Source of the DNA: JAHJDS01 sp964569795
GTDB lineage: Bacteria; Desulfobacterota; Desulfarculia; Desulfarculales; JAHJDS01
Reading direction: 5' to 3'
Length of the DNA stretch: 64,000 nt
Assembly (NCBI GenBank): GCA_964569795.1
Contig: CAZMVB010000010.1
Coordinates: 62,001 to 126,000 of the forward strand
In this document: piece after piece, positions 25,001 through 32,031 of the stretch
Layout: the number at the start of each line of letters is the position of its first letter
Position numbering within the stretch: position 1 is the first letter of the stretch
Translations under genes and position numbers: made by a program
Notes under the pieces: model-generated
The model's input: the letters and a program-made list of their open reading frames with translations, nothing else
Told to the model about the DNA's origin: nothing
Database searches by the model: none

Positions 25001-25132
25001 CTTGCCTCCAGTGACCTGGAAGCCGCCAAGACCGAGGCCGAGCGCGCCCGGGCCATGAGCCAGGACATGGGCTATTACTGGGGTCAGGTCGATGCTGATG
25101 AGGTTTTAGGAGAAATCGAAAAGCAAAGATGA
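22034..25132 (+). CDS. Trypsin-like protease - STAND NTPase - TPR protein
   Basis: A 1032-residue protein. Residues 1-215: trypsin-like serine protease with H46 (VTCAHVF), an Asp at 92-93 (DDDIVLLQL) and S174 (HGMSGSAV). Residues 230-285: a linker with a twice-repeated AAGRxLG motif. Residues 295-620: STAND-type NTPase, Walker A GFGGEGKSS (320-328), Walker B LFVLDGLE (401-408), ITSR sensor (444-447), HALTLSLVGSHVAE and a winged-helix part. Residues about 640-1030: TPR helices. This matches nucleotide-regulated immune-like proteins where TPRs sense a trigger, the STAND core oligomerises and the protease is the effector. No signal peptide. It pairs with the Trypco1 gene. Confidence 0.9.
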   Translation: MNQTWNEVKRQSLRGFTVRIRDPGTEETYGTGIVVSTDGMVVTCAHVFEDIVGIHPREATDEEVEVYFPQARTESEKIRRAKVRPCLDVYDDDIVLLQLTDGPVPLDPEQIAVLGPASESEGNPFVSYGFRPLGNTPGGGAMGDIVMIVDPPEDETWLTEPVQLDSKHLDHGMSGSAVLDKDRNLVVGIVYKGWESGKSFHDRDTAWAVDAVVLSRPPFNLQLRDQPLPLNAPSLHLDFQAAQAAAGRDLGVDLDRPFSLRHPALLMDIEMARTAAGRGLGLELVNAPPPLAEWVGRDDLINQITIDWLDDKTRVTGLIGFGGEGKSSLARRWLDDLLADESKPQPDGVFWWGFYDRPSVDEFFEAALNFLGQGQIDPAAYPSANAKAHFIAGMLHAGRYLFVLDGLEVMQHQEGDDYGLLRSNDLREFLEYFAAPSHRSFCLITSRAPVLDLMDYTTYVHREVMRLSARDGRDLLRKLGVLGTDQELDQVVADWDGHALTLSLVGSHVAERHGGDVAYARDAEPFDPAESRYERVHRVLRRYDDHMTEAERAFLKLFSVFRKPVREEAFAKVFRTETEATDLNAPVAALSEADFQAMIERLLKYRILRHDERESHYTAHPLIRRHYEALLCTGDQEQTQAAHQRIKDYYLDLAGDVPTNPTLDDLAPLIEVVHHACGAGAYDEAHEIHRSRIDQKRHILSHQLGAYETQLALMQEFFSDSDPYQEARVTPAKYKSWILNQVGLCLMNLGRLGQAAPFFERASQINEKSKRWHNASINYQNLAELQDHLGDLAASTTTAKQALDLARLAKHKLNECRSLAWQAWAAHLQSDVMGASEIFIEAEALEREIDRTQKYLYGLRGIQHADHLRRVGKKDYARCVIEANLKTCGEEPWLADLIRCHRVLGDLDANDGRHDTAREHYDEALRIVRGITHRPTLIEALLARGRWYAKHMKDSAAAFSDLREALGYATRDGYRLYEADIRNALAWAHLASSDLEAAKTEAERARAMSQDMGYYWGQVDADEVLGEIEKQR

Positions 25133-25190
25133 TCCCCGACTCGCCCATCGCCGACTGGATCGAAAAATTTTTTGCGCCAAACCTGGATCA

Positions 25191-25221
25191 GGCCCGCCCC
25201 TCGTCAAAAAAGGGGCGGGCC
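25191..25221 (+). terminator. 10-base GC hairpin between convergent genes
   Basis: GGCCCGCCCC (25191-25200) pairs perfectly with GGGGCGGGCC (25212-25221) around an 11-base loop containing an A-run. It lies 59 bases after the protease-STAND stop and 110 bases from the stop of the convergent methyltransferase gene. There is no T-run on either side, so termination would be atypical. Confidence 0.4.
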
Positions 25222-25332
25222 GGGCATTATCGCGGCTGGCCCTGGAAATTGACTGTTGACCTGACAAATATATTTCAAAACGGAACCACTCTATTCCTGA
25301 ATAACTGGGACCGTACAGGCGAATCCCTCGAT

Positions 25333-26244
25333 CTATCCGTCGACTGGAACCCGGGCGTGCATCAGGTGGAAATAGACCGGCAGTTCTCCGAAAACCGTGC
25401 CGTTGCCGGTGATCAGATATTTGCGGGTGAGCTCCTCGGGTCCCAGGTCGGACACGATCTCCAGGCCGCAGCGGGCCACGAAATCCTCAACCCCGCCCGC
25501 GGGGAGGGCGAACCGGAAGGGCTCCCCCACGGCGGCCAGGCGCTCCTTGGTCCTCATCTGCTCAGGAGACAGGTCGGCCCTTCGGTCCGCCTCGGGCTTG
25601 ATCAGGTAGTCGAAGATCACCGAGCCGCCCGGGGCAGAATTGTCGGCCACGGCGGACAGGGTCTTCTTTGCGGCCGCGGGCTCGAGGTAGTAACTCACGC
25701 CCTCCCAGATGAACACCGTCCTTACCCGGGCGTCGTAGCCGGAGCGCTTAAGGGCCGAGCCGATGGACTCGAGATTAAAATCAAGAGGCACGTAGGTCAG
25801 CGTCTCGGGCGCCGGTCCCAGGCAGGCGTCGGTCAGGCGGCGCTTGGTCTCCTGGGTGGGGGGCCGGTCCAGCTCGAAAAAATTTACGGCCGGAAAATCG
25901 CTACTGAAGCGCCGGGCCCGGGTGTCGAACCCGGCCCCGAGGACGACCACCTGGTCGGCGCCGGAGGTCAGCTCCCGGGTCAGGACGGCGTCGATGTGCT
26001 TGGTCCGGGCGGTGACGAAAAAGAAGGCCGGCGTCGGTCCCTGGCGAATCCGGGCCATGGCCTCCTCGAAGTCCAGGGTCAGCCCCAGCCGCGAGATGAT
26101 GTCGGACCGGCCGATGAGCCTTTCGGCCAGGTCGTCGGGGTTGCGGGTCAGGGGATCGGGATTTTTGGCCCCAATGGCCCGATAGGCGCAGGCCAGGAGG
26201 GCCGTGATCGAAATCTGCGGCGGCGGAAGACGGGTGGCGTCCAT
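25333..26244 (-). CDS. SAM-dependent methyltransferase, leucine carboxyl methyltransferase (LCMT)-like
   Basis: A 303-residue class I methyltransferase of the YktD/PPM1-like group. The SAM motif is QVVVLGAGFDTRARRF, preceded by FFFVTARTKHIDAVL and followed by NFFELDRPPTQETKRR, YVPLDFN and the acidic FIWEGVSYYL block, all typical of the family. In some bacteria members modify secondary metabolites or carboxyl groups; the substrate here is unknown. The ATG at 26244 is preferred over further upstream in-frame starts because GGGGAC lies before it and the family aligns from there. Confidence 0.88.
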   Translation of the reverse strand: MDATRLPPPQISITALLACAYRAIGAKNPDPLTRNPDDLAERLIGRSDIISRLGLTLDFEEAMARIRQGPTPAFFFVTARTKHIDAVLTRELTSGADQVVVLGAGFDTRARRFSSDFPAVNFFELDRPPTQETKRRLTDACLGPAPETLTYVPLDFNLESIGSALKRSGYDARVRTVFIWEGVSYYLEPAAAKKTLSAVADNSAPGGSVIFDYLIKPEADRRADLSPEQMRTKERLAAVGEPFRFALPAGGVEDFVARCGLEIVSDLGPEELTRKYLITGNGTVFGELPVYFHLMHARVPVDG

Positions 26245-26405
26245 GTAAGTCCCCTGTCGGTTCGAGCCCGCCAAGTCCGGTGCGAGTCCGTACCCCCATA
26301 TCAGTCGCTGCGGCCCGGCCCGGAGCCAAGGCATGGATTTTTACCGGGGACCACGTGGATGCCGACAAGGTCCGAGCCGCGATCGAAAACCCGACTGATT
26401 CCTCC

Positions 26406-29195
26406 TCAGGCGAGGGCCTTGACCACCAGCTCGGTGATGTCCACCACCCGGACCTTGCCCAGCTTGGCCTTGCGGGCCAGGGCCGCCCCCTGGTTCAGGT
26501 TGCTCTTGCAGGACTGGCAGGCCGAGGTGATCACCTCGGCCCCGACGCTCAGGGCCTCCTTGACCCTTGCCAGGGCGATGTCCTGGCTCAGCGGGTTGTC
26601 AAAGGCCTTGACCCCGCCCCCGCCCCCGCAGCAGGCGGCCAGGTTCCGGTTCTTGGGGAACTCGACCAGCTCCACCCCGGGCAGGGCCTCCAAAATGCGC
26701 CGCGGCTCGTCAAAGACCTGCATGTGCCGGCCCAGGTCGCAGGGATCGTGATAGGCCACCTTGACCGTTTTTTCGGCCGGTTTGAACTTCAGACGGCCCT
26801 CGGCGATCAGCCGGTCGATATACTTGACGGCGTGGGTCACCGTCAGCCCCGTCTCATACCCCTGCTCGGGATAGACGTGGGCATAGGTCCGGAAGCACCC
26901 GGCGCAGGTGGTCACCAGGTTCTTGGCCCCCAGGGCCTGGAAGTTTTTCAGATTCTGATCGACGCACTGGTTGAAGGTCGCAATATCGCCGGTCAGATAG
27001 GCCAGCAGGCCGCAGCATTTTTCGTCCGCGCCCAGAACGGTGAAGTCCTCGCCGGCCGCCTCGAAGATTTTCATCATGGACGGCACCACCCGGACGTCGT
27101 TGTACGAGCCCACGCAGCCGACGTGGAACAGCGTCTCGGCCGTGTCCTTTTTCGGCCAGCCGTCGGGATAGGAATCCGTTCGGGTCTGCCGGGGCTGGCC
27201 AAAGGGATTGCCCAGCTTGACCATGTCCGGGATGACGGACCGGAAGACCTCGGGCATGAAGCCCGCCTCGGCCAGCCGCTGCCGGGCGGCCTGGACGATG
27301 GCCGACAGGTCCACCCCGGCCGGGCAGACGTACTTGCAGTTCAGGCAGAGCAGGCACTGGTACAGCCTCTCGGCCAGGGCCTTGCTGGGCCTGATCGTGC
27401 CCTTGAGCAGGTTGAAGGCCAGGGTCACCCGGCCCCGGGCGTTCAGCGACTCGAGGGTGGTCTGGGCAAAGGTCGGACACCCGGCCCGGCAGAAGCCGCA
27501 CTGGATGCAGGCCAGGATCTCGTTGTCCACCTTGGGGCCGAAGGACTGAAGGGCCTCCGGTTTTTTCAGGAATTTTTCGAACCCGGAGCGGGCGTAGATG
27601 TCGGTGATCGAGCCCTCGTGGCCCATCTTGGCCGGGTTGAGGATGTTCCTCGGGTCCAGGGCCTTCTTGACCTTTTTCATCAGGTCCAGGCCCAGTCCCA
27701 GTTCCTTGTCGATGAACGGGGCCTTGGCCATGCCCTCGCCGTGCTCGGCGGTCAGGGTCCCCTCGAACTCGACGGTCAGGTCGATGAAGTCCTGGCAGAT
27801 CTTCTTGACCGTGTCCCACTCGGCCTGGTTGAGGGGGTCCATGATGAACGTGGCGTGGAGGTTGCCGTCGCCGATGTGGCCGAAGGTGGCGATGGGGAAA
27901 TCGCGTTTTTGGCCGATCTCCTGGATGCGCTTGATGACCGCCGGGATCTTGGTGATGGGGAACCCGAAGTCCTCGACCATGGGGATCAGGCGGTAGCCGG
28001 GCTTGAGCCGGCTCATGGCCGGGACCAGGCCCTGCCGGGCGGCGGACAGCTTGGCCCCCTCGGCCGGGTTGTCGGTCCAGGACTTGCTGATGACGCCGAA
28101 CTCCTCGGCCACCTTGTTGACCGCCTCGACCTGACTTTTGACCTGGTCGCGATCGCCGTCCAGGATCATGAACAGCTGGCAGTTGATCGACGGGTCGATG
28201 TCCACCTTTTGACGCATCACGTCCAGGGAGACGCTGTCCAGGATCTCGCAGGTCGAGATGGGCAGGCCCGAGGTCAGCATCTTCTCGACCGCCTTGCCGG
28301 CCGCGTCGATGTCCGTGAAGTTGAGCTGGCCGAAGATCATGTACTCGGGCTTGGGGCTGATCTTGACCGTGGCCTGGGTGATGATCCCCAGGGTGCCCTC
28401 GGATTGGGCGAAGAGCTGGGTCAGCTCGTAGCCGGCCGCCGTCTTGGGGGCGGTGGTGCCGGTGTGCAGGATGCGGCCGTCGGCCAGGACCACCCGGAGG
28501 GCCTTGACGTAGTCCCGGGTGGTGCCGTACTTGACCGCCCGGACACCCGAGGCGTTGGTCGAGATCATGCCGCCGATGGTGCAGACCGGCGCCGAGCCCG
28601 GATCGGGCGGGAAAAAGAAGTCCGGGCCCAGGGCGGCGTTCAGGGCGTTGCAGATCACCCCGGGCTCGACCACGGCGTAGTGATCGGCCTTGTTGATCTC
28701 GACGATCCGGTTCATCCGCATCAGGTCCAACAGGATCCCGCCCAGGGGCGACAGGGCCGCCCCGGTGACGCTGGTTCCCGCCCCCCGGGGGATGAGCGGG
28801 ATGCGGTGCTTGTAGGCCAGCCGGGCCACGGCCGCCACCTGCTCGGTGGTCGTCGGGAAGACCACCGCGTCCGGCGCGGCCTCGTGGACCGACATGTCCC
28901 GCGAGTAGGCCAGGCAGTCCACCCGGGAGGACTTGACGTTGTCCGGGCCGACGATGTCCCCCAGCTCCCTAACGATGTCCCGGGTGATCTTGCCGTAGGC
29001 CGGCTTTTTGGCGGCGCTCGGTTTCCGGGCGACGGCCCGGCCGGCGGATTTTTTGGCAACCGCTCGGCTGGCGGTTTTCGGGGAGGCGGTCTTTTTCGGG
29101 GCGGCCTTGGCGGTGGCTTTTTTGGTCACGGTCTTGGCGCCTTTCTTGGCGACGGCCTTGGGTGAAGTTTTGGTTATGGTTGTTTTTTTAGCCAT
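26406..29195 (-). CDS. FAD-linked dehydrogenase fused to Fe-S / CCG-domain subunit (glycolate/D-lactate type) with Lys-rich tail
   Basis: A 929-residue fusion. Residues 1-66 are a histone-H1-like tail (18 Lys, 3 Arg). Residues about 95-520 are the FAD_binding_4 plus FAD-oxidase C domains (IPRGAGTSVTGAALSPLGG, FGHIGDGNLHATF, LTAEHGEGMAKAPF). Residues about 550-640 carry two 4Fe-4S sites (CIQCGFCRAGCP, CLLCLNCKYVCP). The last 270 residues hold CCG domains (DEKCCG, AACCGGGGG). This combines GlcD-like and GlcF-like subunits and would oxidise D-lactate, glycolate or another 2-hydroxy acid, passing electrons to a membrane carrier. ATG at 29195 with GAGGTG upstream. Confidence 0.9.
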   Translation of the reverse strand: MAKKTTITKTSPKAVAKKGAKTVTKKATAKAAPKKTASPKTASRAVAKKSAGRAVARKPSAAKKPAYGKITRDIVRELGDIVGPDNVKSSRVDCLAYSRDMSVHEAAPDAVVFPTTTEQVAAVARLAYKHRIPLIPRGAGTSVTGAALSPLGGILLDLMRMNRIVEINKADHYAVVEPGVICNALNAALGPDFFFPPDPGSAPVCTIGGMISTNASGVRAVKYGTTRDYVKALRVVLADGRILHTGTTAPKTAAGYELTQLFAQSEGTLGIITQATVKISPKPEYMIFGQLNFTDIDAAGKAVEKMLTSGLPISTCEILDSVSLDVMRQKVDIDPSINCQLFMILDGDRDQVKSQVEAVNKVAEEFGVISKSWTDNPAEGAKLSAARQGLVPAMSRLKPGYRLIPMVEDFGFPITKIPAVIKRIQEIGQKRDFPIATFGHIGDGNLHATFIMDPLNQAEWDTVKKICQDFIDLTVEFEGTLTAEHGEGMAKAPFIDKELGLGLDLMKKVKKALDPRNILNPAKMGHEGSITDIYARSGFEKFLKKPEALQSFGPKVDNEILACIQCGFCRAGCPTFAQTTLESLNARGRVTLAFNLLKGTIRPSKALAERLYQCLLCLNCKYVCPAGVDLSAIVQAARQRLAEAGFMPEVFRSVIPDMVKLGNPFGQPRQTRTDSYPDGWPKKDTAETLFHVGCVGSYNDVRVVPSMMKIFEAAGEDFTVLGADEKCCGLLAYLTGDIATFNQCVDQNLKNFQALGAKNLVTTCAGCFRTYAHVYPEQGYETGLTVTHAVKYIDRLIAEGRLKFKPAEKTVKVAYHDPCDLGRHMQVFDEPRRILEALPGVELVEFPKNRNLAACCGGGGGVKAFDNPLSQDIALARVKEALSVGAEVITSACQSCKSNLNQGAALARKAKLGKVRVVDITELVVKALA

Positions 29196-29685
29196 GGCGC
29201 ACCTCGTGATATAATTCACAATATGGCGGGGAAGGGTTGCCCCGAGAGGATGGACGGCTGCAATGTCGGGAGAAAAGAGAGATATGGGAGGTAGGATAAA
29301 AGAAGACGACGACCCCCTGAGCGTTTTCAATTATAGGTAGCCCCGTCCGCTTTGTCAAACCAGGGTGCTCGGGCCCACCCGGGCTGGTAGGGCTGGTCAG
29401 CGCCCCGCCATTTCGGGGCGCCAACACCCGTTCGATCATGGACCAGACCGGCCACCAGGTGGACCGACACGCTCAAGCGGTACGTCCGCCTGGGCAACCT
29501 GTTCCGCTTTGATATGAGAGAGATATGTTGACTATCTACGAAGGCAATGTCCGTCAGGGCATGTTCCGGATATATGGAAAGGGATGGGCACCTCCCCTCT
29601 GCCACCAATCCCCGGTATGCCAAGGCAGAGGAGCACCGCTTCCCACATCCGGATTACCGGGCCCATTGCCTGACCGGGTCATCGG
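29196..29685. other. Intergenic region, no gene found
   Basis: This 490-base stretch separates two minus-strand genes. Short open frames occur on both strands (for example 29525-29725 plus and 29327-29623 minus) but none has a ribosome site, family resemblance or typical codon use. It presumably contains the promoter of the FAD/Fe-S dehydrogenase close to 29200-29290, where AT content rises (TGATATAATTCACAATATGG). Confidence 0.5.
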
Positions 29686-30450
29686 TCAATGCACCCTGCT
29701 GCTGGCCCTCTGTGGAAAGAAATAGATGCAGCCCACGATGAAGGCGAGAAGAATCGCAGAGGCCGCAAATCGGCTCAAGTTCATGCCGCCGGCGGTCAGT
29801 GGCTTGTCGAGAAAGTCGCCCACCACCGCGCCCAGGGGTCTGGTCAAGACAAAGGCTGCCCAAAACAGCATCGTTCTGGAAATCTTCGTCCAGTAATACG
29901 CCCCAGCCACCAAGGCCAGAAGCCCGGTGAAGACCAAGGCGCCTCCGCCATAGCCCAGACTGATGCTGTCCGCGGTCCAATCACCCAGGGCGGTCCCCAG
30001 GGTCTGGGAAAACATGATAGTGACCCAGTAGAACAGTTCCACCTTGGGTGAGCTGACGCTATCGACCGACACCGAGCCCAGCGTGAAATACCATGCCGCC
30101 AACGAGGCCAGCAGCAGGGCCACCAGCAGGGTGGAGCCTCCGGCATAGCCGATGCCCAGAGAGCGGTCGGCGAAGTCGGCCAGGGTCGTGCCGACGGTTG
30201 TGGTGGCAATGATCGTCGTCCAGTACAGCACGGGAGAAAAATGCTTGGCCTTGATCTGGGCTATCACCACGGCCAGGAAAATGACCGCGAAGACGCCGGT
30301 TCCCGCCAGATAACCAAGGTGCATGGACATGGACACCGCATCCCCGCCCGTTTCACCCAGGGTCGTGGCGGCGATCTTGATGATCCAGAACAGCAATGTG
30401 ACTTCCGGGACCTTTATGACGGATTCCCTCAGGGAAGTTGATTTATTCAT
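29686..30450 (-). CDS. Integral membrane protein with four internal repeats (COG4705-like)
   Basis: A 254-residue membrane protein with about eight helices. Four copies of one unit are visible, each starting at an aromatic-rich helix and ending in a Gly/Asp pattern: TTLGETGGDAVS, TTVGTTLADFADRSLGIGY, QTLGTALGDWTADSISLGY and RPLGAVVGDFLDKPL. The repeated T-x-G-x-x-x-G/A-D core suggests a pore or binding site built from four modules. Proteins of this group are uncharacterised; transport is a guess. The ATG at 30450 is chosen because GGAGG lies 5 bases before it. Confidence 0.82.
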   Translation of the reverse strand: MNKSTSLRESVIKVPEVTLLFWIIKIAATTLGETGGDAVSMSMHLGYLAGTGVFAVIFLAVVIAQIKAKHFSPVLYWTTIIATTTVGTTLADFADRSLGIGYAGGSTLLVALLLASLAAWYFTLGSVSVDSVSSPKVELFYWVTIMFSQTLGTALGDWTADSISLGYGGGALVFTGLLALVAGAYYWTKISRTMLFWAAFVLTRPLGAVVGDFLDKPLTAGGMNLSRFAASAILLAFIVGCIYFFPQRASSRVH

Positions 30451-30704
30451 CATGACCTCCAAAGGCTAACGAGTTGGAGCGCATGGCATTGTGGCCGCCG
30501 CCACGGGTCGGGCCATCTACGTCTCCCTGTTGTCCGGTCAGAGACAGACGTTTCAGGACGTGTTTCCGGTCAAAGGTTTTGTTTACTTCCCCAACTTCAA
30601 CCACGTTCATGTCCGCCTCCTGATCCAGCCCTCGGCATTAAATGGGTCGGCCGGGTCAAAGACCCCGGGGCGGGGTCGAGCCGCCCCGGGGACCGGTCTC
30701 CGAA

Positions 30705-31109
30705 TCAATCGTCGTCACGATGTTCGCCTTCACCGGCTTCAGCGCCCTGCTGTTGATGGTCCTCGTCGTCTCGCTCCATGGCCAGGACCCGGCCGTTGCC
30801 GGCGTCCACCTTGAGATCGACAGTGGACCGGTCGGGCCGCCTGATCTCGACGCCATAGACCACGAACCCGTTCTCGTTTTCCAGCTCCACCTCCAGGACC
30901 TTGCCCTTGACCCGGGCCAGGGCGGCCTGGACGGCCTGGGCGGGAGTGATCTTGGCCAGGCCCTTCAGTTGTGACTCCGAGTGGGTCCCCACTGGGATCG
31001 AGCCCGAGCCGACTTCGCCCTCATCGGCCCGGGCCAGGCCCAATCCGGTCACCGCCGCCCCGAAGACGGCCAGGGTCACCACACAAGTGCCAAGCAGTTT
31101 TTTGTTCAT
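30705..31109 (-). CDS. Periplasmic PepSY-domain protein
   Basis: A 134-residue exported protein: signal peptide (MNKKLLGTCVVTLAVFGAAV, cleavage near LARA), then one PepSY domain (KITPAQAVQAALARVKGKVLEVELENEN, VYGVEIRRPDRSTVDLKVDAGNGRVL) and an acidic, His/Asp-rich tail (DDEDHQQQGAEAGEGEHRDDD). PepSY domains act in the periplasm as protease inhibitors or small sensors and are often next to two-component genes; here the sensor kinase gene is about 1 kb away. The acidic tail could bind metal. Start ATG with GGAGGAACC upstream. Confidence 0.88.
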   Translation of the reverse strand: MNKKLLGTCVVTLAVFGAAVTGLGLARADEGEVGSGSIPVGTHSESQLKGLAKITPAQAVQAALARVKGKVLEVELENENGFVVYGVEIRRPDRSTVDLKVDAGNGRVLAMERDDEDHQQQGAEAGEGEHRDDD

Positions 31110-31438
31110 GATGGTTCCTCCTTGATGGTTGTGGCCGAGGTCCAGGACCGTCGGCATCGTTTTGAAATGGAAGGTAGCAGTCGAGGATGATGAAGACCTT
31201 GCCGTCGGATTACAGATCGGTAAGGTCGTCGCCCTACTTGCGGATAAGTCTATTTTCCGGCCTGTAATTCCGGGGAAAGAATGCCGTAATGTAAAAGTGA
31301 TAAGATGGCGAATATCTGAGCGGTCATCGCGACACACCGTTCAACCGGACCACGGGCGCCCCGGCTGAAAGGGCATGCGGCCATGGTGCCCTGCGGAACA
31401 CCTCCCCCGGACAAGGCGGTGTTGAAGAAGGTAACCCA
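31110..31438. other. Intergenic region between divergent PepSY and phosphatase genes
   Basis: These 329 bases must contain both divergent promoters. The middle (31190-31320) is AT-richer than the flanks but no convincing -35/-10 pair or repeat was found. No gene is visible. Confidence 0.45.
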
Positions 31439-32029
31439 ATGAAGAGACTTATCCGAACCTGTATCTGGACGTCCGTGATCGTCGCCCTGGTGGGCCTCGG
31501 TTTCAAGCTCTACGTCGAGGAACAGGGCAACTTCCACGTCGTCACCCCGGGCGAGTTATACCGCTCGGGGCAGTTGGACCGGGATGAACTGAACCACTAT
31601 ATCCGGCGCTACCATATCCGGACCATCATCAATCTCAGGGGCAAAAGCCCGGGCGCCGGCTGGTACCGAACCGAGATCGAGGTCGCCCGAAAGGCGGGTC
31701 TGACACACCTGGACTACAATCTCTCGGCCACCAGCGAGGTCCCGCCCTCGATGCTCGACCGGATCATCGAGGCCATGCAGCGGGCCTCGAAACCGATCCT
31801 GATCCACTGCCAGGCCGGCGCGGACCGGTCCGGTCTGATCGCCGCGGTCTGGAGGTTGGCGGTCAAAAGGGACTCGCCCGCCAGGGCCTTTGGGGAGCTT
31901 TCCCCGCGCTACGGCCATTTCCCCTATTTCGGCAGCGGGACCGAGGCCATGGACAGGTCATTCCGGAAGTATGTCGCCCACGTCAAACGGTCCCGGGCCA
32001 TCACCGGCACCCGGACCGGGCCACGGTAA
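31439..32029 (+). CDS. Membrane-anchored dual-specificity/tyrosine phosphatase-like protein
   Basis: A 196-residue protein with one N-terminal membrane helix (IRTCIWTSVIVALVGLGFKLY) and a cysteine-dependent phosphatase domain. The P-loop is HCQAGADRSGLIAAVW (Cys-x5-Arg), and the general-acid loop region (INLRGKSPGAGWYRTEIE) lies upstream. LYRSGQLDRDEL at the start is typical of this bacterial DSP group, related to phosphatases acting on phosphotyrosine or phosphoinositides. It probably faces the periplasm. It ends 2 bases before the convergent sensor kinase stop. Confidence 0.87.
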   Translation: MKRLIRTCIWTSVIVALVGLGFKLYVEEQGNFHVVTPGELYRSGQLDRDELNHYIRRYHIRTIINLRGKSPGAGWYRTEIEVARKAGLTHLDYNLSATSEVPPSMLDRIIEAMQRASKPILIHCQAGADRSGLIAAVWRLAVKRDSPARAFGELSPRYGHFPYFGSGTEAMDRSFRKYVAHVKRSRAITGTRTGPR

Positions 32030-32031
32030 GG

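Noticed and set aside
25129..25332. A possible third gene overlapping the protease-STAND stop (ATGA)
   Set aside because: The frame runs through a 10-base GC hairpin and then lies antisense to the methyltransferase; sequence after residue 30 does not look like a folded protein. It could still be a short coupled peptide.
26280..29165. A 961-codon open frame on the plus strand
   Set aside because: It lies entirely opposite the FAD/Fe-S dehydrogenase, whose motifs are unambiguous; no family resemblance.
29327..29725. Small genes between the dehydrogenase and the four-repeat membrane protein
   Set aside because: No ribosome sites, biased residue use and no recognisable motifs.
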